Source of the DNA: Alphaproteobacteria bacterium
GTDB taxonomy: Bacteria > Pseudomonadota > Alphaproteobacteria > DSM-16000 > Inquilinaceae
Assembly (NCBI GenBank): GCA_028277405.1
Contig: JANQGH010000013.1
Coordinates: forward strand, 62,001 to 126,000
Length of the DNA: 64,000 bases
Direction of reading: 5' to 3'
Part shown: positions 1-11,141 of the stretch, in pieces
How the letters are laid out: the number at the start of each line of letters is the position of its first letter
Numbering within the stretch: the stretch's first letter is position 1
The notes under the pieces: generated by a model
Told to the model about the DNA's origin: nothing
The model's input: only the letters and a program-made list of their open reading frames with translations
Databases searched by the model: none
Translations under genes and position numbers: made by a program

Positions 1-270
1 GCGCTGCCGCAATCCACCATTTCCCATCAGCTCAAGCGGATGGAGAAGGACGGCTACGTGCGCCGTACCAGATCCGAAAGCGACAACCGGACAGTCGTGG
101 TCACGTTGACGGCTTTGGGCGATGAGGTGGCCGTCACCTGCAACAGGCTCAGCGACAGGATCCTGGAAGCTGTCTCGGCGGAACTGGCGCCAGACGAGAT
201 CGAGCAGCTGACGTCCCTGTTGAAACGCATGTTCGCCAGCCTGCCGACGGAGAACGATCTCGATCTCTGA
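1..270 (+). CDS. MarR-family transcriptional regulator, C-terminal part (5' truncated by window edge)
   Basis: The reading frame is open from base 1 and gives 89 residues. The first residues (LPQSTISHQLKRMEKDGYV) are the recognition helix of a MarR winged helix-turn-helix, followed by the wing (RRTRSESDNRTVVVTLT) with the usual Arg/Asp pair, and then the C-terminal dimerisation helix (DEIEQLTSLLKRMF). MarR proteins are about 140-160 residues, so roughly the first 60 are missing to the left. It is a dimeric DNA-binding repressor or activator; its target is not visible. It ends 45 bases before the convergent aminotransferase gene. The family is clear; the ligand is not. Confidence 0.85.
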   Translation, partial: ALPQSTISHQLKRMEKDGYVRRTRSESDNRTVVVTLTALGDEVAVTCNRLSDRILEAVSAELAPDEIEQLTSLLKRMFASLPTENDLDL

Positions 271-315
271 CTCCGGGCCGAGCCGAAACGGCCCAAACGC
301 CGGCTCGTAAGGGCG

Positions 316-1602
316 TCAGCCTCGCTGGCCCTTCGTTGCCGCGTCCATCGCCTCGGCCAGAACGGTGACGATGGTTCGACAGTCTTCCGGCGTGAACGAG
401 ACGGCAATGCGCATATCCATCAGCCGGGGCAAGACACGATCGGCGCCCACCAACCGCCGACGGTCAGCCAGATGGCGCCATTGATCGTAGCGGCTGGTGA
501 ACCCGGCCGTCCGGTCCGCGCCGAACCACTTGATATAGACGCCATGGGCGGCCGCCTCGTCCACGAACGCGGCGGCAATCTCCGGCGCGAGATCGGGCTC
601 GGCGAGAAACTGAATGGAACTGCCGACGAACGCGTCCCGCCGATCGCGCGGGATCGGGTCGATATGGGGGATCGTCTTCAGCCCCGCCTCAATGCGCCGA
701 TAGGCGTCGTTCCAGCGCGCGATCCAGCCGTCGAGTTGGTCCAGCTGGGGCCGCAGGATCGCCGCCACCAGGTTCGACATGCGCATGGAATAGTTCGGTG
801 TCGCGTCCCGGATCGGCGCGAAGACCTCCTCCGGCGGGCACGTGCCGTTCTGCGCATACATCATGTAGCTGCCCGACAGCATGATCGCCTTGGCGGCGAT
901 GGCGTCATCGTCGGTGGCCAGGATGCCGCCCTCGCCGGAGTTGATATGCTTGAACGTCTGGCTGGAATAGCAGGCGATGGCCCCGAAGCTGCCCACGGGG
1001 CGGCCGTCCCAGCGTGCACCCAATGTATGGGCGCAATCCTCGATGATCGCGACACCAAGCCGGTCACACAGCGTCGCGACGGCGTCGAGCCCGTGCACGT
1101 GCCCCCGCATGTGCGACAGGATCAGCAGCTTGGCGCCGCTTTGGGCGGCTTTTTCTTCCAGATCCTGAAGGTCGACGGTCAGCCGTTCGGTCACGTCCAC
1201 CAAGACGTGCTCGGCGCCGATATGCGAGATGGCCCCGGGCACGGGGGCCAAGGTGAAGCCGCTGCACAGCACCTTGTCGCCGGGCGTCACGCCGAGCGCC
1301 TTCATGGCCAGGAACAGCGCGCAGCCACAGGAATTGATCGCCACCGCATGGCGCCGGCCGACCAAGCTGGCGAACGCGCGTTCGAAGGAAGCCGCCTCGC
1401 CCTCGCCGCCCGTGTCCTCGCCGTAGCGGAACAGACGGCCGGACCGCATGACCGTGACCGCCCTTTCGATGGCCGCCTCCGGGATCGGCACCGGCTCGCT
1501 CATGATCTTGGTGAAGCGCGCGCGCTCCTTCCGCTCGTCCGCCGACAGGGCGGCCGGCCCAGGCGTGCCCGCCGATCGCCGTCGTTCCGACACTCCGGTC
1601 AC
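316..1602 (-). CDS. DegT/DnrJ/EryC1/StrS-type PLP-dependent aminotransferase
   Basis: A 428-residue fold-type I PLP enzyme. The phosphate-binding region (NSCGCALFLAMKALG, residues 90-104), the Asp of IIEDCAH (residue 189) that contacts the pyridine nitrogen, and the Schiff-base lysine in SSQTFKH (K218), followed by GEGG, are all present. This family transaminates keto sugars or small keto acids; the substrate is unknown. The gene is divergent from the lacI-type gene and has a LacI-type operator 39 bases upstream of its start, so it probably belongs to the same regulon as the sulfonate importer. The roughly 30 residues before the first helix are longer than usual, and an internal start such as M34 is possible. 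Confidence 0.85.
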   Translation of the reverse strand: MTGVSERRRSAGTPGPAALSADERKERARFTKIMSEPVPIPEAAIERAVTVMRSGRLFRYGEDTGGEGEAASFERAFASLVGRRHAVAINSCGCALFLAMKALGVTPGDKVLCSGFTLAPVPGAISHIGAEHVLVDVTERLTVDLQDLEEKAAQSGAKLLILSHMRGHVHGLDAVATLCDRLGVAIIEDCAHTLGARWDGRPVGSFGAIACYSSQTFKHINSGEGGILATDDDAIAAKAIMLSGSYMMYAQNGTCPPEEVFAPIRDATPNYSMRMSNLVAAILRPQLDQLDGWIARWNDAYRRIEAGLKTIPHIDPIPRDRRDAFVGSSIQFLAEPDLAPEIAAAFVDEAAAHGVYIKWFGADRTAGFTSRYDQWRHLADRRRLVGADRVLPRLMDMRIAVSFTPEDCRTIVTVLAEAMDAATKGQRG

Positions 1603-1641
1603 CTCCCAAAGTGCTATTGCACAGTGCTTCTTGTCGATTTT

Positions 1642-1655
1642 TGAAATCGCTTACA
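1642..1655. promoter_or_regulatory. LacI-family operator in front of the aminotransferase gene
   Basis: The 14-mer TGAAATCGCTTACA fits the LacI/CcpA-type consensus TGWNANCGNTNWCA at every fixed position, with the central CG. It lies between the divergent aminotransferase and lacI genes and shares the half-site CGCTTACA with the two sites at 3014-3041 (read on the other strand). It is therefore a plausible binding site for the neighbouring LacI protein, repressing the aminotransferase and perhaps itself. Confidence 0.6.
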
Positions 1656-1813
1656 CTATTCTCTTGAAGGTTTCAACGTGACCGAAGGGCCGTCGAAGAC
1701 CGACCAGCGGTTGCGGCGCGGGTGCGAATGCGAGACGAGATAGCGCCGCTATGGTCGCTGGTCGCCGGCATGCTAAGACGGTTCGACGGGTTGGAGGCGG
1801 CGGGCAGGCTTGA

Positions 1814-2869
1814 GTGATGCGGGATAGGGACAAAACCGGGTCGGGGCGTGGCGCGGCGGCGACACTCGCCGATGTCGCCCGACAAGCGGGTGTGTCCACC
1901 GCCACCGTCTCGCGCTTTCTGAACCAGCCTAGCCTGCTGCGTCCGGACAAGCGGGCGAGGGTCGAGGCGGCGATCCAGGCGCTGGGCTATATTCCGCACG
2001 GCATGGCCCGTTCGCTGGCCTCGGCACGGTCGCGCATGGTCGGCGCGGTGTTCCCACGCATCAACTCGATCCTTTTCGGCAGCTTTTTCGGCGAGTTGCA
2101 GCGAAGGCTCGGCGAAGCCGGCTATCTTCTCGTGATCGCCAGCTCCGAATACACGATGGAGATCGAGGAGGTGCAAATCCGCGAGTTGCTGGCGCGCGGC
2201 GTCGACGCGCTGGTGCTGGTCGGCCATGAACACACGCCGGCCACGTGGCGCATGCTTAAGCAGGCCGATATCCCCATCATCGTCACCTGGACATGGCGGG
2301 ACGACCGGCCCGAGACGGCCCAGATCGCCTTTTCCAACCCGGAGTCCACGACCACCATCACCGAACATGTGATTGGGCTGGGCCACACGCGGATTGGCTT
2401 CCTGTCGGGGCGGCTGAGGGGCAATGACCGCGCGGCCGGCCGGCTGGACGGCTTTCGGCGGACGCTCAAAAACCACGGGCTGCCCCTGCCCCAAGGTGCG
2501 ATCGAGGAAGTGCCGTTCGACATCGATGCGGCGGCCTCGGCCTTCGGCCGGCTGATGGCGCGTGGATCGGGGATCACCGCCGTGATCTGCGGCTCGGATC
2601 TGCTGGCCATGGGGGCGCTGCGCGAGGCACGGCGGCTGGGTCTCACGGTGCCCGACGACGTCACGGTGACCGGGCATGACGACACCGAAATGGCAAGCTG
2701 TACCGGCCCACCGCTGACCACAATCAACACGCCGCGCGCCGAGATGGCCACACGCGCCGCGCGAATGCTGATCGATCGTCTGGAACGCAGCGAGCCCTTG
2801 CAGTCCGTGCGGCTCGAAACCCAGCTCGTCATTCGCGCCAGTTGCGGACCGCCGCCTGTTCCGGCCTAG
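1814..2869 (+). CDS. LacI-family transcriptional regulator
   Basis: A 351-residue one-component regulator. The N-terminal helix-turn-helix TLADVARQAGVSTATVSRFLN (about residues 17-37) and hinge helix ALGYIPHGMARSLA are classic LacI, followed by a periplasmic-binding-protein-like effector domain (VGAVFPRINSILFG; ending VTGHDDTEMAS...PPLTTINTPRAEM). The start is a GTG immediately followed by an ATG, and either could be used. Full length. It lies between the aminotransferase and the ABC importer, and both promoters carry LacI-type operators, so it most likely represses both until a sugar-like or sulfonate effector binds. The effector is unknown; the region ITEHVIGLGHTRIGFLSG is the usual GalR/LacI effector-domain signature. 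Confidence 0.92.
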   Translation: MMRDRDKTGSGRGAAATLADVARQAGVSTATVSRFLNQPSLLRPDKRARVEAAIQALGYIPHGMARSLASARSRMVGAVFPRINSILFGSFFGELQRRLGEAGYLLVIASSEYTMEIEEVQIRELLARGVDALVLVGHEHTPATWRMLKQADIPIIVTWTWRDDRPETAQIAFSNPESTTTITEHVIGLGHTRIGFLSGRLRGNDRAAGRLDGFRRTLKNHGLPLPQGAIEEVPFDIDAAASAFGRLMARGSGITAVICGSDLLAMGALREARRLGLTVPDDVTVTGHDDTEMASCTGPPLTTINTPRAEMATRAARMLIDRLERSEPLQSVRLETQLVIRASCGPPPVPA

Positions 2870-3013
2870 CATCGGTGGGTTGCCCCGACCGAGGACGGCT
2901 TACGCGTTTGGACCCGCCCCAAGAGCACGCCGGCGTCCGACCCGACGGGCGGAAAGAAGCTCGTATCTTCGGTTGAATTATCAGCTATTGATTTTCCGAA
3001 ACGCAGCCGTCAT

Positions 3014-3041
3014 TGTAAGCGCGTACATGTAAGCGCATACA
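3014..3041. promoter_or_regulatory. Two abutting LacI-type operators before the ABC importer operon
   Basis: Two 14-bp near-palindromes, TGTAAGCGCGTACA (3014-3027) and TGTAAGCGCATACA (3028-3041), directly adjoin. They differ at one base and both match TGWNANCGNTNWCA. They sit 36-49 bases before the permease start, in the expected promoter region, and share half-site sequence with the operator at 1642. Binding by the upstream LacI protein is inferred. Confidence 0.7.
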
Positions 3042-3076
3042 AGAGCTGATCACAGCCAGCGCTAGGGGAGGTGCAC

Positions 3077-3892
3077 TTGGTCGCTACGACCGAATCATCG
3101 TCTGCGGGCCGCCGCCGTTTGCGGCTGCCGCGTCAGCTTCTGATCGGCCTGGCGACCGTCGTGGTGATGCTTGCCATTTGGTACATGCTGACCACGTCGC
3201 TCGGCGTCATCGACCCCAACAGATTTCCGTCACCGGGCCAGTTCTTCGCCGCGCTTGAGCAGATGATGACCACCGGCTATGCCGGCGGCAATCTGATCGA
3301 CCATCTGCTGCGCTCGCTCGTGCTGGTCGTCTCGGGCTTTTTGGTCGCCGTCGCGGTCGGCGTACCGCTTGGTTTCGTCATGGGCTACGACAAGCGGGCC
3401 GAAGCCTTCTTCAACCCCATCTTCCTGCTGCTGCGCCCGATCCCGCCGCTGGCCTGGATTCCGCTGGCCATCGTCTGGCTGGGGATCACGGACGCGTCGA
3501 AGATGCTGGTGATCTTCGTCTCAGCCTTCGTGCCGTCGGTGATCAATACCTTCACCGGCGTGCGCAACGTGAACCGGACCTTGGTCGAGGCGGCTCAGGT
3601 GCACGGCGCGACACGGGGACGGCTGATCCGCGAAGTCTACGTTCCAGACGCACTGCCCCTTATCTTCACCGGGCTTCGCCTGTCGCTCCAGGCCGCATGG
3701 ACGACCCTGGTCGCGGCGGAACTGGTCGGCGCCTTCCTCGGCCTCGGACGTGTGCTGTCGACGGCCTACCGCGACATCAACACCGCGATGATCCTCTTAG
3801 CGATGGTGGTGATCGCGATCGCCGGCGCCTTGACCACCCAGGCGCTTGGCATCGTGGAAAGGCGGCTCATCAAGTGGCGGACCGGCCCATGA
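3077..3892 (+). CDS. ABC transporter permease, nitrate/sulfonate/taurine type (first of two)
   Basis: An inner-membrane permease of 271 residues with about six transmembrane segments (first LLIGLATVVVMLAIWYMLTT) and the BPD_transp_1 coupling motif EAAQVHGATRGRLIREVYVPDALP that docks on the ATPase. The strong Shine-Dalgarno AGGGGAGG (3064-3071) is five bases from TTG at 3077, which favours that start; the in-frame GTG at 3071 overlaps the Shine-Dalgarno. It overlaps the next permease by ATGA. With the second permease, ATPase and binding protein it makes a Tau/Ssu-type importer; having two different permeases suggests a heterodimer. The downstream enzymes suggest DHPS or a related sulfonate as substrate (inference). 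Confidence 0.88.
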   Translation: MVATTESSSAGRRRLRLPRQLLIGLATVVVMLAIWYMLTTSLGVIDPNRFPSPGQFFAALEQMMTTGYAGGNLIDHLLRSLVLVVSGFLVAVAVGVPLGFVMGYDKRAEAFFNPIFLLLRPIPPLAWIPLAIVWLGITDASKMLVIFVSAFVPSVINTFTGVRNVNRTLVEAAQVHGATRGRLIREVYVPDALPLIFTGLRLSLQAAWTTLVAAELVGAFLGLGRVLSTAYRDINTAMILLAMVVIAIAGALTTQALGIVERRLIKWRTGP

Positions 3893-4662
3893 GGCGGAGA
3901 AGAGCGCTCTGGCCCTATGCGCTGGCCAGCATCGTGCTGTTCTTCGGCCTGTGGCAAGGCGTGGTATCGGCCGGCCTGGTCTCCAACTTCGTACTGCCCT
4001 CGCCCGTCGAAGTGCTCGACCGCTTGTGGACCATGGCGAACCGGCCATTCGCCGGCTTTCTGATCCAGGAGCATTTGGCGTCGAGTTTCCTGCGCTTCTT
4101 CTATGGCTTCGCGCTCGCCGCCATCATCGGCATTCCGGTGGGTCTGGCCATGGGCCGGTTCCGCCTGTTCGAGGAGTTCTTCACCCCGCTGTTCGAGAGC
4201 TATCGCTACATCGCGCCGCTGGCCTGGGTGCCGTTTGCCGCGCTTTGGTTCGGCACGGGCATCGGCGGACCGATCATGGTGATCTTCACCGGCGCCTTTG
4301 CGCCGTGCGTGCTGAACGCCTATCGCGGCGCCCAGCTCGTCGACCGGCATCTGATCGAGGCGGCCCAGACCCATGGCGCCGGCGAGTTCCGCATCGCGCG
4401 CGAGGTGCTGCTGCCCGGCGCCCTGCCATCCATCGTCGCGGGCTTGCGGGTGTCGGCGGGGCTGGGATGGCAAAGCCTGATCGGCGCGGAACTGATCGTG
4501 GTCTCGTCGGGCATCGGGTACGTGCTGGTGGTCGGCCAGCAGAATCTCAGCCCGGACATCGTCATGGCCTCGATGCTGGTCATCGGGCTGACCGGTCTTG
4601 TCATCGACTATCTGCTGCGCTTTGCGGAGGCCCGTGTGCGCGCCAAATGGGGGGCTGCATGA
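3889..4662 (+). CDS. ABC transporter permease, nitrate/sulfonate/taurine type (second of two)
   Basis: 257 residues, about six transmembrane segments, beginning with a short basic N-terminus (MRRRRALWPYALASIVLFFG). The coupling motif EAAQTHGAGEFRIAREVLLPGALP matches that of the preceding permease, and the overall layout (LPSPVEVLDRLW near the N-terminus, PLAWVPFAALWFG in the core) is that of SsuC/TauC. The start overlaps the stop of the preceding gene as ATGA, and its own stop overlaps the ATPase start in the same way, so translation is coupled. Probably the partner subunit of the membrane channel. Confidence 0.88.
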   Translation: MRRRRALWPYALASIVLFFGLWQGVVSAGLVSNFVLPSPVEVLDRLWTMANRPFAGFLIQEHLASSFLRFFYGFALAAIIGIPVGLAMGRFRLFEEFFTPLFESYRYIAPLAWVPFAALWFGTGIGGPIMVIFTGAFAPCVLNAYRGAQLVDRHLIEAAQTHGAGEFRIAREVLLPGALPSIVAGLRVSAGLGWQSLIGAELIVVSSGIGYVLVVGQQNLSPDIVMASMLVIGLTGLVIDYLLRFAEARVRAKWGAA

Positions 4663-5450
4663 GCGATATCCACTTCGAAGGCGTTACCAAGGTCTTCTCG
4701 CGCGGCGGCAGGCCGTTCACGGCCATCGACGGCATCGACTTCCATGTCGCGGACAAGCAGTTCATCTCCGTCGTCGGCCCGTCCGGCTGCGGAAAGACGA
4801 CGTTGATGCGCATGGTGGCCGGGCTGGACCACCCGACCGCGGGCAGCGTCGCCGTCGCCGGCCGCGAAGTGACCGGCCCCGGGCCCGAGCGCGCCGTCGT
4901 CTTTCAGCAGTTCGCGCTGTTTCCGTGGAAGACGGTCTACGACAACATCACCTTCGGCATGCGCTCCAAGGGCGCCTCACGGGCCGAGCGGGACGAGGCG
5001 GTCGCCTACTATCTGAAGCTGATGAAGATGGAGGGGACCGAGGACAGCTACCCCCATCAGCTGTCCGGCGGCATGCAGCAGCGCGTCGCCATCGCCCGTT
5101 CCTACGCCATCGATCCGGGCGTGCTGTTGATGGACGAGCCGTTCGGCGCGCTCGACGCGCAAACGCGTACCATCATGCAGGAGGAGTTGGTGCGCCTTGC
5201 CCGGGTCAATCCGCGCACCGTCCTGTTCATCACACACTCGGTGGAAGAGGCGGTCTATCTCGCCGACCGGGTGATCGTGATGGGCCGCAATCCCGGCCGC
5301 ATCCGGGAGGTCATCGACGTCGCCCAGACGCGCGATGCGGAAGCCTGGGCCGACCATCCCATCGACGATGTGATGGAAATGCCCTCATTCACCCATTTGC
5401 GTGGGCAGGTCTGGCGCCTGTTACGCGAAGAAATGGGCAGCGATCGGTGA
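4659..5450 (+). CDS. ABC transporter ATP-binding protein, nitrate/sulfonate/taurine type
   Basis: A 263-residue nucleotide-binding subunit. Walker A GPSGCGKTT (residues 40-48), Q-loop in VVFQQFALFPWKTV, signature LSGGMQQR, Walker B VLLMDEPFGALD and the switch histidine in FITHSVEEA are all present, so it should be an active ATPase. The motif FPWKTVYDNI is typical of the TauB/SsuB group. Start chosen at the ATGA overlap with the second permease. It sits on the cytoplasmic side and powers uptake. Confidence 0.92.
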   Translation: MSDIHFEGVTKVFSRGGRPFTAIDGIDFHVADKQFISVVGPSGCGKTTLMRMVAGLDHPTAGSVAVAGREVTGPGPERAVVFQQFALFPWKTVYDNITFGMRSKGASRAERDEAVAYYLKLMKMEGTEDSYPHQLSGGMQQRVAIARSYAIDPGVLLMDEPFGALDAQTRTIMQEELVRLARVNPRTVLFITHSVEEAVYLADRVIVMGRNPGRIREVIDVAQTRDAEAWADHPIDDVMEMPSFTHLRGQVWRLLREEMGSDR

Positions 5451-5494
5451 GCACAGCATCGATGCCCACGCTCTAGCCAAAAGGGGAAGCGACC

Positions 5495-6535
5495 ATGAAA
5501 CTGAAGACCATGTTGCTGGCGGGTCTCGCCGCCACTTTTGTGACCGGCCCGGCGCTCGCGCAGGACGAAATCGGCGTCAGCTATCAGCCAGCGCTTTACT
5601 GGGCGCTGCCCTTCTACATCGCCGACCAGATGGGCTGGTGGGAAGAGATCGGCCTGTCGCCCAACTACACCACCTTCCCGTCAGGCGCGCCGCAGGTGGC
5701 GGCGGCACCGTCGGAAAGCTGGGATGTCGGCGGCACGGGCTCCGCACCCGCCGTGCTGGGTGCCGCACGCTTCGACATCATCACCATCGGCATCACCAAC
5801 AACGAGTCCGCCGGCAACGCCATGATGGCGCGGGCGGAGGATGTCGACGCGATCCGCGCCGACCCCAGCACGCTGGTCGGCGAGCAGCTTCTGGTCACGA
5901 CCAACTCGACCGGTGAATATGCCTCGGCCGCCTGCATCGAGAGCTTCGGGCTGAACTATCCCGAAGACCTTGAGGTGGTGAACCTGAACCAGGGCGAGAT
6001 CATCTCGGCCTTCGCCACGGGCACCGGCACGCTGGCCGGCCTGTGGGCACCGAACATCTACACGCTGGAATCGCGGGCCGGTGCGGAACTGCTCTGCTCG
6101 GGCCAGGATGCCGGCGCCATCGTGCCCGGCGCGCTGATCGCCCGGGCCTCCTACGCCGAGGAGAACCCGGAAATGGTCGCCCGCTTCCTGGCGGTCTTCC
6201 TGCGCGGGGTGAACTATATCCGCAACAACAACGACGAAGCCGTCGACATGATGGCGGATTTCTATGCCCTGTCGGGCGTGGAACTGCCGGAGGAGTATCT
6301 GCAGCGCGAGATCGATACGCGGCCGATGTTCACGCTGGACGAGCAGCTTGAGATCCTCGACGCGTCGGGCGGCACCTCGACCGTGGAGGAATGGTTCAAC
6401 GGGCTGGGCGGCTACATGACTTCCACCGGCACGCTGACCGAGGAGCTGGCCGCGTCGAGCTTCGTCGATCCGACCTACATGCAGCTCGTCGCCGACACGC
6501 CGGAGTTGGCGGACTTCGCAAACCAGACCAACTGA
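5495..6535 (+). CDS. Periplasmic substrate-binding protein of the sulfonate-type ABC importer
   Basis: 346 residues with a Sec signal peptide (MKLKTMLLAGLAATFVTGPALAQ, cleavage after ALA). The mature start (ISYQPALYWALPFYIADQMGWWEEIGL-like pattern) and the FPSGAPQVAAAPSESWDVGGTGSAPA stretch are the NMT1/TauA/SsuA binding-protein layout, in which the second lobe residues contact an anionic ligand. It lies 44 bases after the ATPase with a good Shine-Dalgarno (AGGGGAAG). It precedes hpsN-like genes in the same direction, so DHPS or another C3 sulfonate is the likely ligand; this is inferred from context only. Confidence 0.87.
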   Translation: MKLKTMLLAGLAATFVTGPALAQDEIGVSYQPALYWALPFYIADQMGWWEEIGLSPNYTTFPSGAPQVAAAPSESWDVGGTGSAPAVLGAARFDIITIGITNNESAGNAMMARAEDVDAIRADPSTLVGEQLLVTTNSTGEYASAACIESFGLNYPEDLEVVNLNQGEIISAFATGTGTLAGLWAPNIYTLESRAGAELLCSGQDAGAIVPGALIARASYAEENPEMVARFLAVFLRGVNYIRNNNDEAVDMMADFYALSGVELPEEYLQREIDTRPMFTLDEQLEILDASGGTSTVEEWFNGLGGYMTSTGTLTEELAASSFVDPTYMQLVADTPELADFANQTN

Positions 6536-8600
<2,065 letters not shown>

Positions 8601-8604
<4 letters not shown>

Positions 8605-9578
8605 AGGCGCTGGTTTATACGGGGCCGGAGCGCCTGGACTATCGCGAAGCCGCAGAGCCCGAGCCGGGACCGGGCGAGGCGCTGATCAAGGTCGATGCGG
8701 TCGGCCTGTGCGGCTCGGACATGCACGCCTATCTCGGCCATGACGAGCGGCGGCCCGCCCCTTTGATCCTTGGGCACGAGGCGGTCGGGACCGTCCTGCA
8801 GGGGTCGCGCCCTGGCACGCGCGTGACGGTCAATCCGCTAGTCACCTGTGGCCGCTGTGCCTATTGCCGCGAGGGGAGGGACAATCTCTGCCCCGACCGG
8901 CAGATCATCTCCATGCCGCCGCGTGAAGGCGCCTTTGCCGAGCGCCTTGCCATGCCGGAAGGAAGTCTGGTGGCGGTTCCCGATGGCGTAGAGACGCTGC
9001 ATGCCGCACTGGCCGAGCCGCTGGCCTGCGGCTGGCATGCCGTTCGCCTTGCCAAGCGCATGCTCGTCCGGCCATTGGCCGAAGCACGGTGTCTGGTCTA
9101 TGGCGGCGGCGCGATCGGTCTTGGAGCGGCCCTGGTGCTGGCCGTTCAGGGGGCAGGCAGCATCCGACTGGTCGAACCGAACGCAGCGCGGCGGGCACGG
9201 ATCGCCGGGGCAGGACCGTTCGACGTCTTGGCGGCGAGCGAGGAGCCGGCCGATCTGATCATCGACGGCGTCGGCATCGAGGCGACGCGCAAGGCCGCGT
9301 TCGCGACCGTGGCGCCGGGCGGCGTGATCGCGCATATCGGGCTGGGATCCGCCAGCGGCGGGCTCGATGCGCGCCGGGCGACCCTGCAGGAAATCACCTT
9401 CTTCGGCACCTACACCTATACGGCAGAGGATTTTCGCCAGACGGCGGCAGCGATCTTCGATGGCCGGATGGGCGATTTCGGCTGGATCGAAACGCGGCCG
9501 CTATCCGACGGCGCGACCGCGTTCGCCGACCTCAGGGCCGGCACGGTCGCGGCCTCCAAGATCGTATTGATTCCCTGA
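8601..9578 (+). CDS. hpsP: Zinc-dependent alcohol dehydrogenase, likely DHPS 2-dehydrogenase (HpsP)
   Basis: 325 residues of the medium-chain dehydrogenase family. The catalytic zinc ligands (GLCGSD, GHEAVG), the four-cysteine structural zinc loop (CGRCAYCREGRDNLC) and a Rossmann GGGAIGLGAA motif are seen. It resembles threonine/sorbitol dehydrogenases, as HpsP does. It is the last gene of the importer-hpsNOP transcript, overlapping hpsO by ATGA, and its stop is 21 bases from the convergent suyB stop. At 325 residues it is slightly shorter than the usual 340-350. Substrate assignment is by gene context. Confidence 0.75.
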
Positions 9579-9599
9579 GACTTTTGCAGCGTCCTGCCG

Positions 9600-10781
9600 T
9601 CAGGCGCTGCGATAGAGCTTCGTCATGACGAATTCGCGGTGGCCAAGCGCCTCGGCGGCAGTGATCCGACCGCTGGCGGTCCGCGCGACCATGTCGATCA
9701 GGGCGTCGCCCGCCTCCGCGATCGTCATCTCGCGGCGCAGGATGCCCGAAACGTCGAGGTCGACATGTTCGGACATGGTGCGCACGGTGCGCGGATTGCC
9801 CGTGATCTTGATCACCGGCACGATCGGATTGCCGATCACGTTGCCCTGGCCGGTGGGAAAGGTGTGCACCACATAGCCGCCCGCGGCCATCAGCGTAACG
9901 CACTCGGCGGCCGCTGAACTGGTGTCCATGAAATAGAGGCCGGGCCCCGCATCGGGGGTCTCGGCGGGGTCGAGAATGTCGATATAGCGGCAGTCCCGGC
10001 CGATCTTCTCCAGGTTGCCCAGCGCCTTTTCCTCGATGGTGGTCAGGCCGCCCTCGATATTGCCCTTGGTTGGCTGGCTGTCTGAGAGGTCGTCGGTCTG
10101 GTGGGCGAAGATCACCTCGTCCTGATAGGCCTTCCACATGGCGTACCAGCGCTCGCCCACCTCCGTATTGGCCGCGCGCTCCTTACAGATGTGCTCGGCA
10201 CCGGTGATCTCAGACGTCTCGCCAAACACGCCAGTCATGCCCTCGGGAATCAGCTTGTCATACATGTTGCCGACCGTCGGGCATGACGCCAGGCCGGTGG
10301 TCGTGTCGCTTTCACCGCATTTGGTCGAAACCCACAGGTCCGAAATCGGGCAGGTCTCGCGCCGCAGTTCCGAGGCGTAGTGCACAAACGCCTTGGCCTT
10401 GCGCGATGCGTCCATGATGGTCTTGAGGTCGCCATTCTGTTCGATGGAGAACGCGGCCACGGGCTTGCCGGTTTCCGCGATGGCGTCGGCGATGCGCGCA
10501 GTCCAGCCCGGCTCGATGCCGATCACGACGCAGGCGGCGACATTCGGGTTGGCACCGGTGCCGATCAGGGTGCGGAAATGCAACTCCAGATCCTCGCCGA
10601 ACTGCAAGCGGCCGTAGGCGTGCGGCAGCGCCATGACGCCCTTGATGTTGTTCGCCACCGCCTCGCACGCGGCGTTGGAAATGTCGTCGACCGGCAGGAC
10701 GACGACATGGTTGCGCACGCCGACGCGGCCATTGTCGCGCCGGTAGCCCTCGAAGGTGAGGTTGGAAAGCTCTCCCATCAT
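9600..10781 (-). CDS. suyB: (2R)-sulfolactate sulfo-lyase large subunit (UxaA family)
   Basis: 393 residues matching the C-terminal domain of altronate dehydratase (UxaA/GarD family): [25 protein letters not shown] at the start, [11 protein letters not shown], and [23 protein letters not shown]. The small SAF-domain subunit is encoded separately just upstream, the arrangement of SuyAB, which splits (R)-3-sulfolactate into pyruvate and sulfite. Two adjacent ATG codons open the gene; GGAGA precedes the first. The eight-base gap to suyA indicates one transcript. A hexuronate dehydratase would be the alternative, but no uronate genes are nearby and the hps set is. Confidence 0.82.
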   Translation of the reverse strand: MMGELSNLTFEGYRRDNGRVGVRNHVVVLPVDDISNAACEAVANNIKGVMALPHAYGRLQFGEDLELHFRTLIGTGANPNVAACVVIGIEPGWTARIADAIAETGKPVAAFSIEQNGDLKTIMDASRKAKAFVHYASELRRETCPISDLWVSTKCGESDTTTGLASCPTVGNMYDKLIPEGMTGVFGETSEITGAEHICKERAANTEVGERWYAMWKAYQDEVIFAHQTDDLSDSQPTKGNIEGGLTTIEEKALGNLEKIGRDCRYIDILDPAETPDAGPGLYFMDTSSAAAECVTLMAAGGYVVHTFPTGQGNVIGNPIVPVIKITGNPRTVRTMSEHVDLDVSGILRREMTIAEAGDALIDMVARTASGRITAAEALGHREFVMTKLYRSA

Positions 10782-10789
10782 GCCGTCTC

Positions 10790-11077
10790 CTACCAGCGCT
10801 TGGTTTTCAGATTGTGGGTGTGGACATGGCCGCCTTTTTCGGCCGGGCCGACCATCTTGCCGATGTCCTCGCCATACTTGATCGCGGTGTCGCCCTCGGA
10901 CAGGTCGGTCAGCGCGATCTTGTGCCCGATGGGAACATCGGCAGCCGCGATCAACTCGAACGAGCTGTCGTCATGGGTGACGACGCACAGCATCTTCGTG
11001 CCGGCTTCAAGGCCCTCGACCACGACCACGCCGACATTGTCGCGCGCATCGTGAACCAGAAGGTGCGGATGGCTCAT
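10790..11077 (-). CDS. suyA: (2R)-sulfolactate sulfo-lyase small subunit (SAF domain)
   Basis: 95 residues, a single SAF domain with [34 protein letters not shown] and a C-terminal KYGEDIGKM...HVHTHN, the motif set of the N-terminal domain of altronate dehydratase and of SuyA. The start ATG at 11077 is preceded by a strong GGGAGGA at optimum spacing; a longer in-frame extension to 11140 would run into the operator and is unlikely. First gene of the suyAB transcript, reading from the promoter region that carries the 26-bp palindrome. Confidence 0.84.
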   Translation of the reverse strand: MSHPHLLVHDARDNVGVVVVEGLEAGTKMLCVVTHDDSSFELIAAADVPIGHKIALTDLSEGDTAIKYGEDIGKMVGPAEKGGHVHTHNLKTKRW

Positions 11078-11141
11078 GAAGGGTCCTCCCAATCTCTGGC
11101 AAGCAATGCGTCGACGCGAACGCGATCTTGCCCAAGGCATA

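Noticed and set aside
2895..2912. Additional LacI-like site around CTTACGCGTTTG upstream of the importer
   Set aside because: It lacks the symmetric half-site and mismatches fixed positions of the motif seen at 1642 and 3014-3041.
9600..11077. Annotation as altronate or galactarate dehydratase
   Set aside because: The two domains are on separate genes as in SuyAB, and there are no uronate pathway genes nearby.
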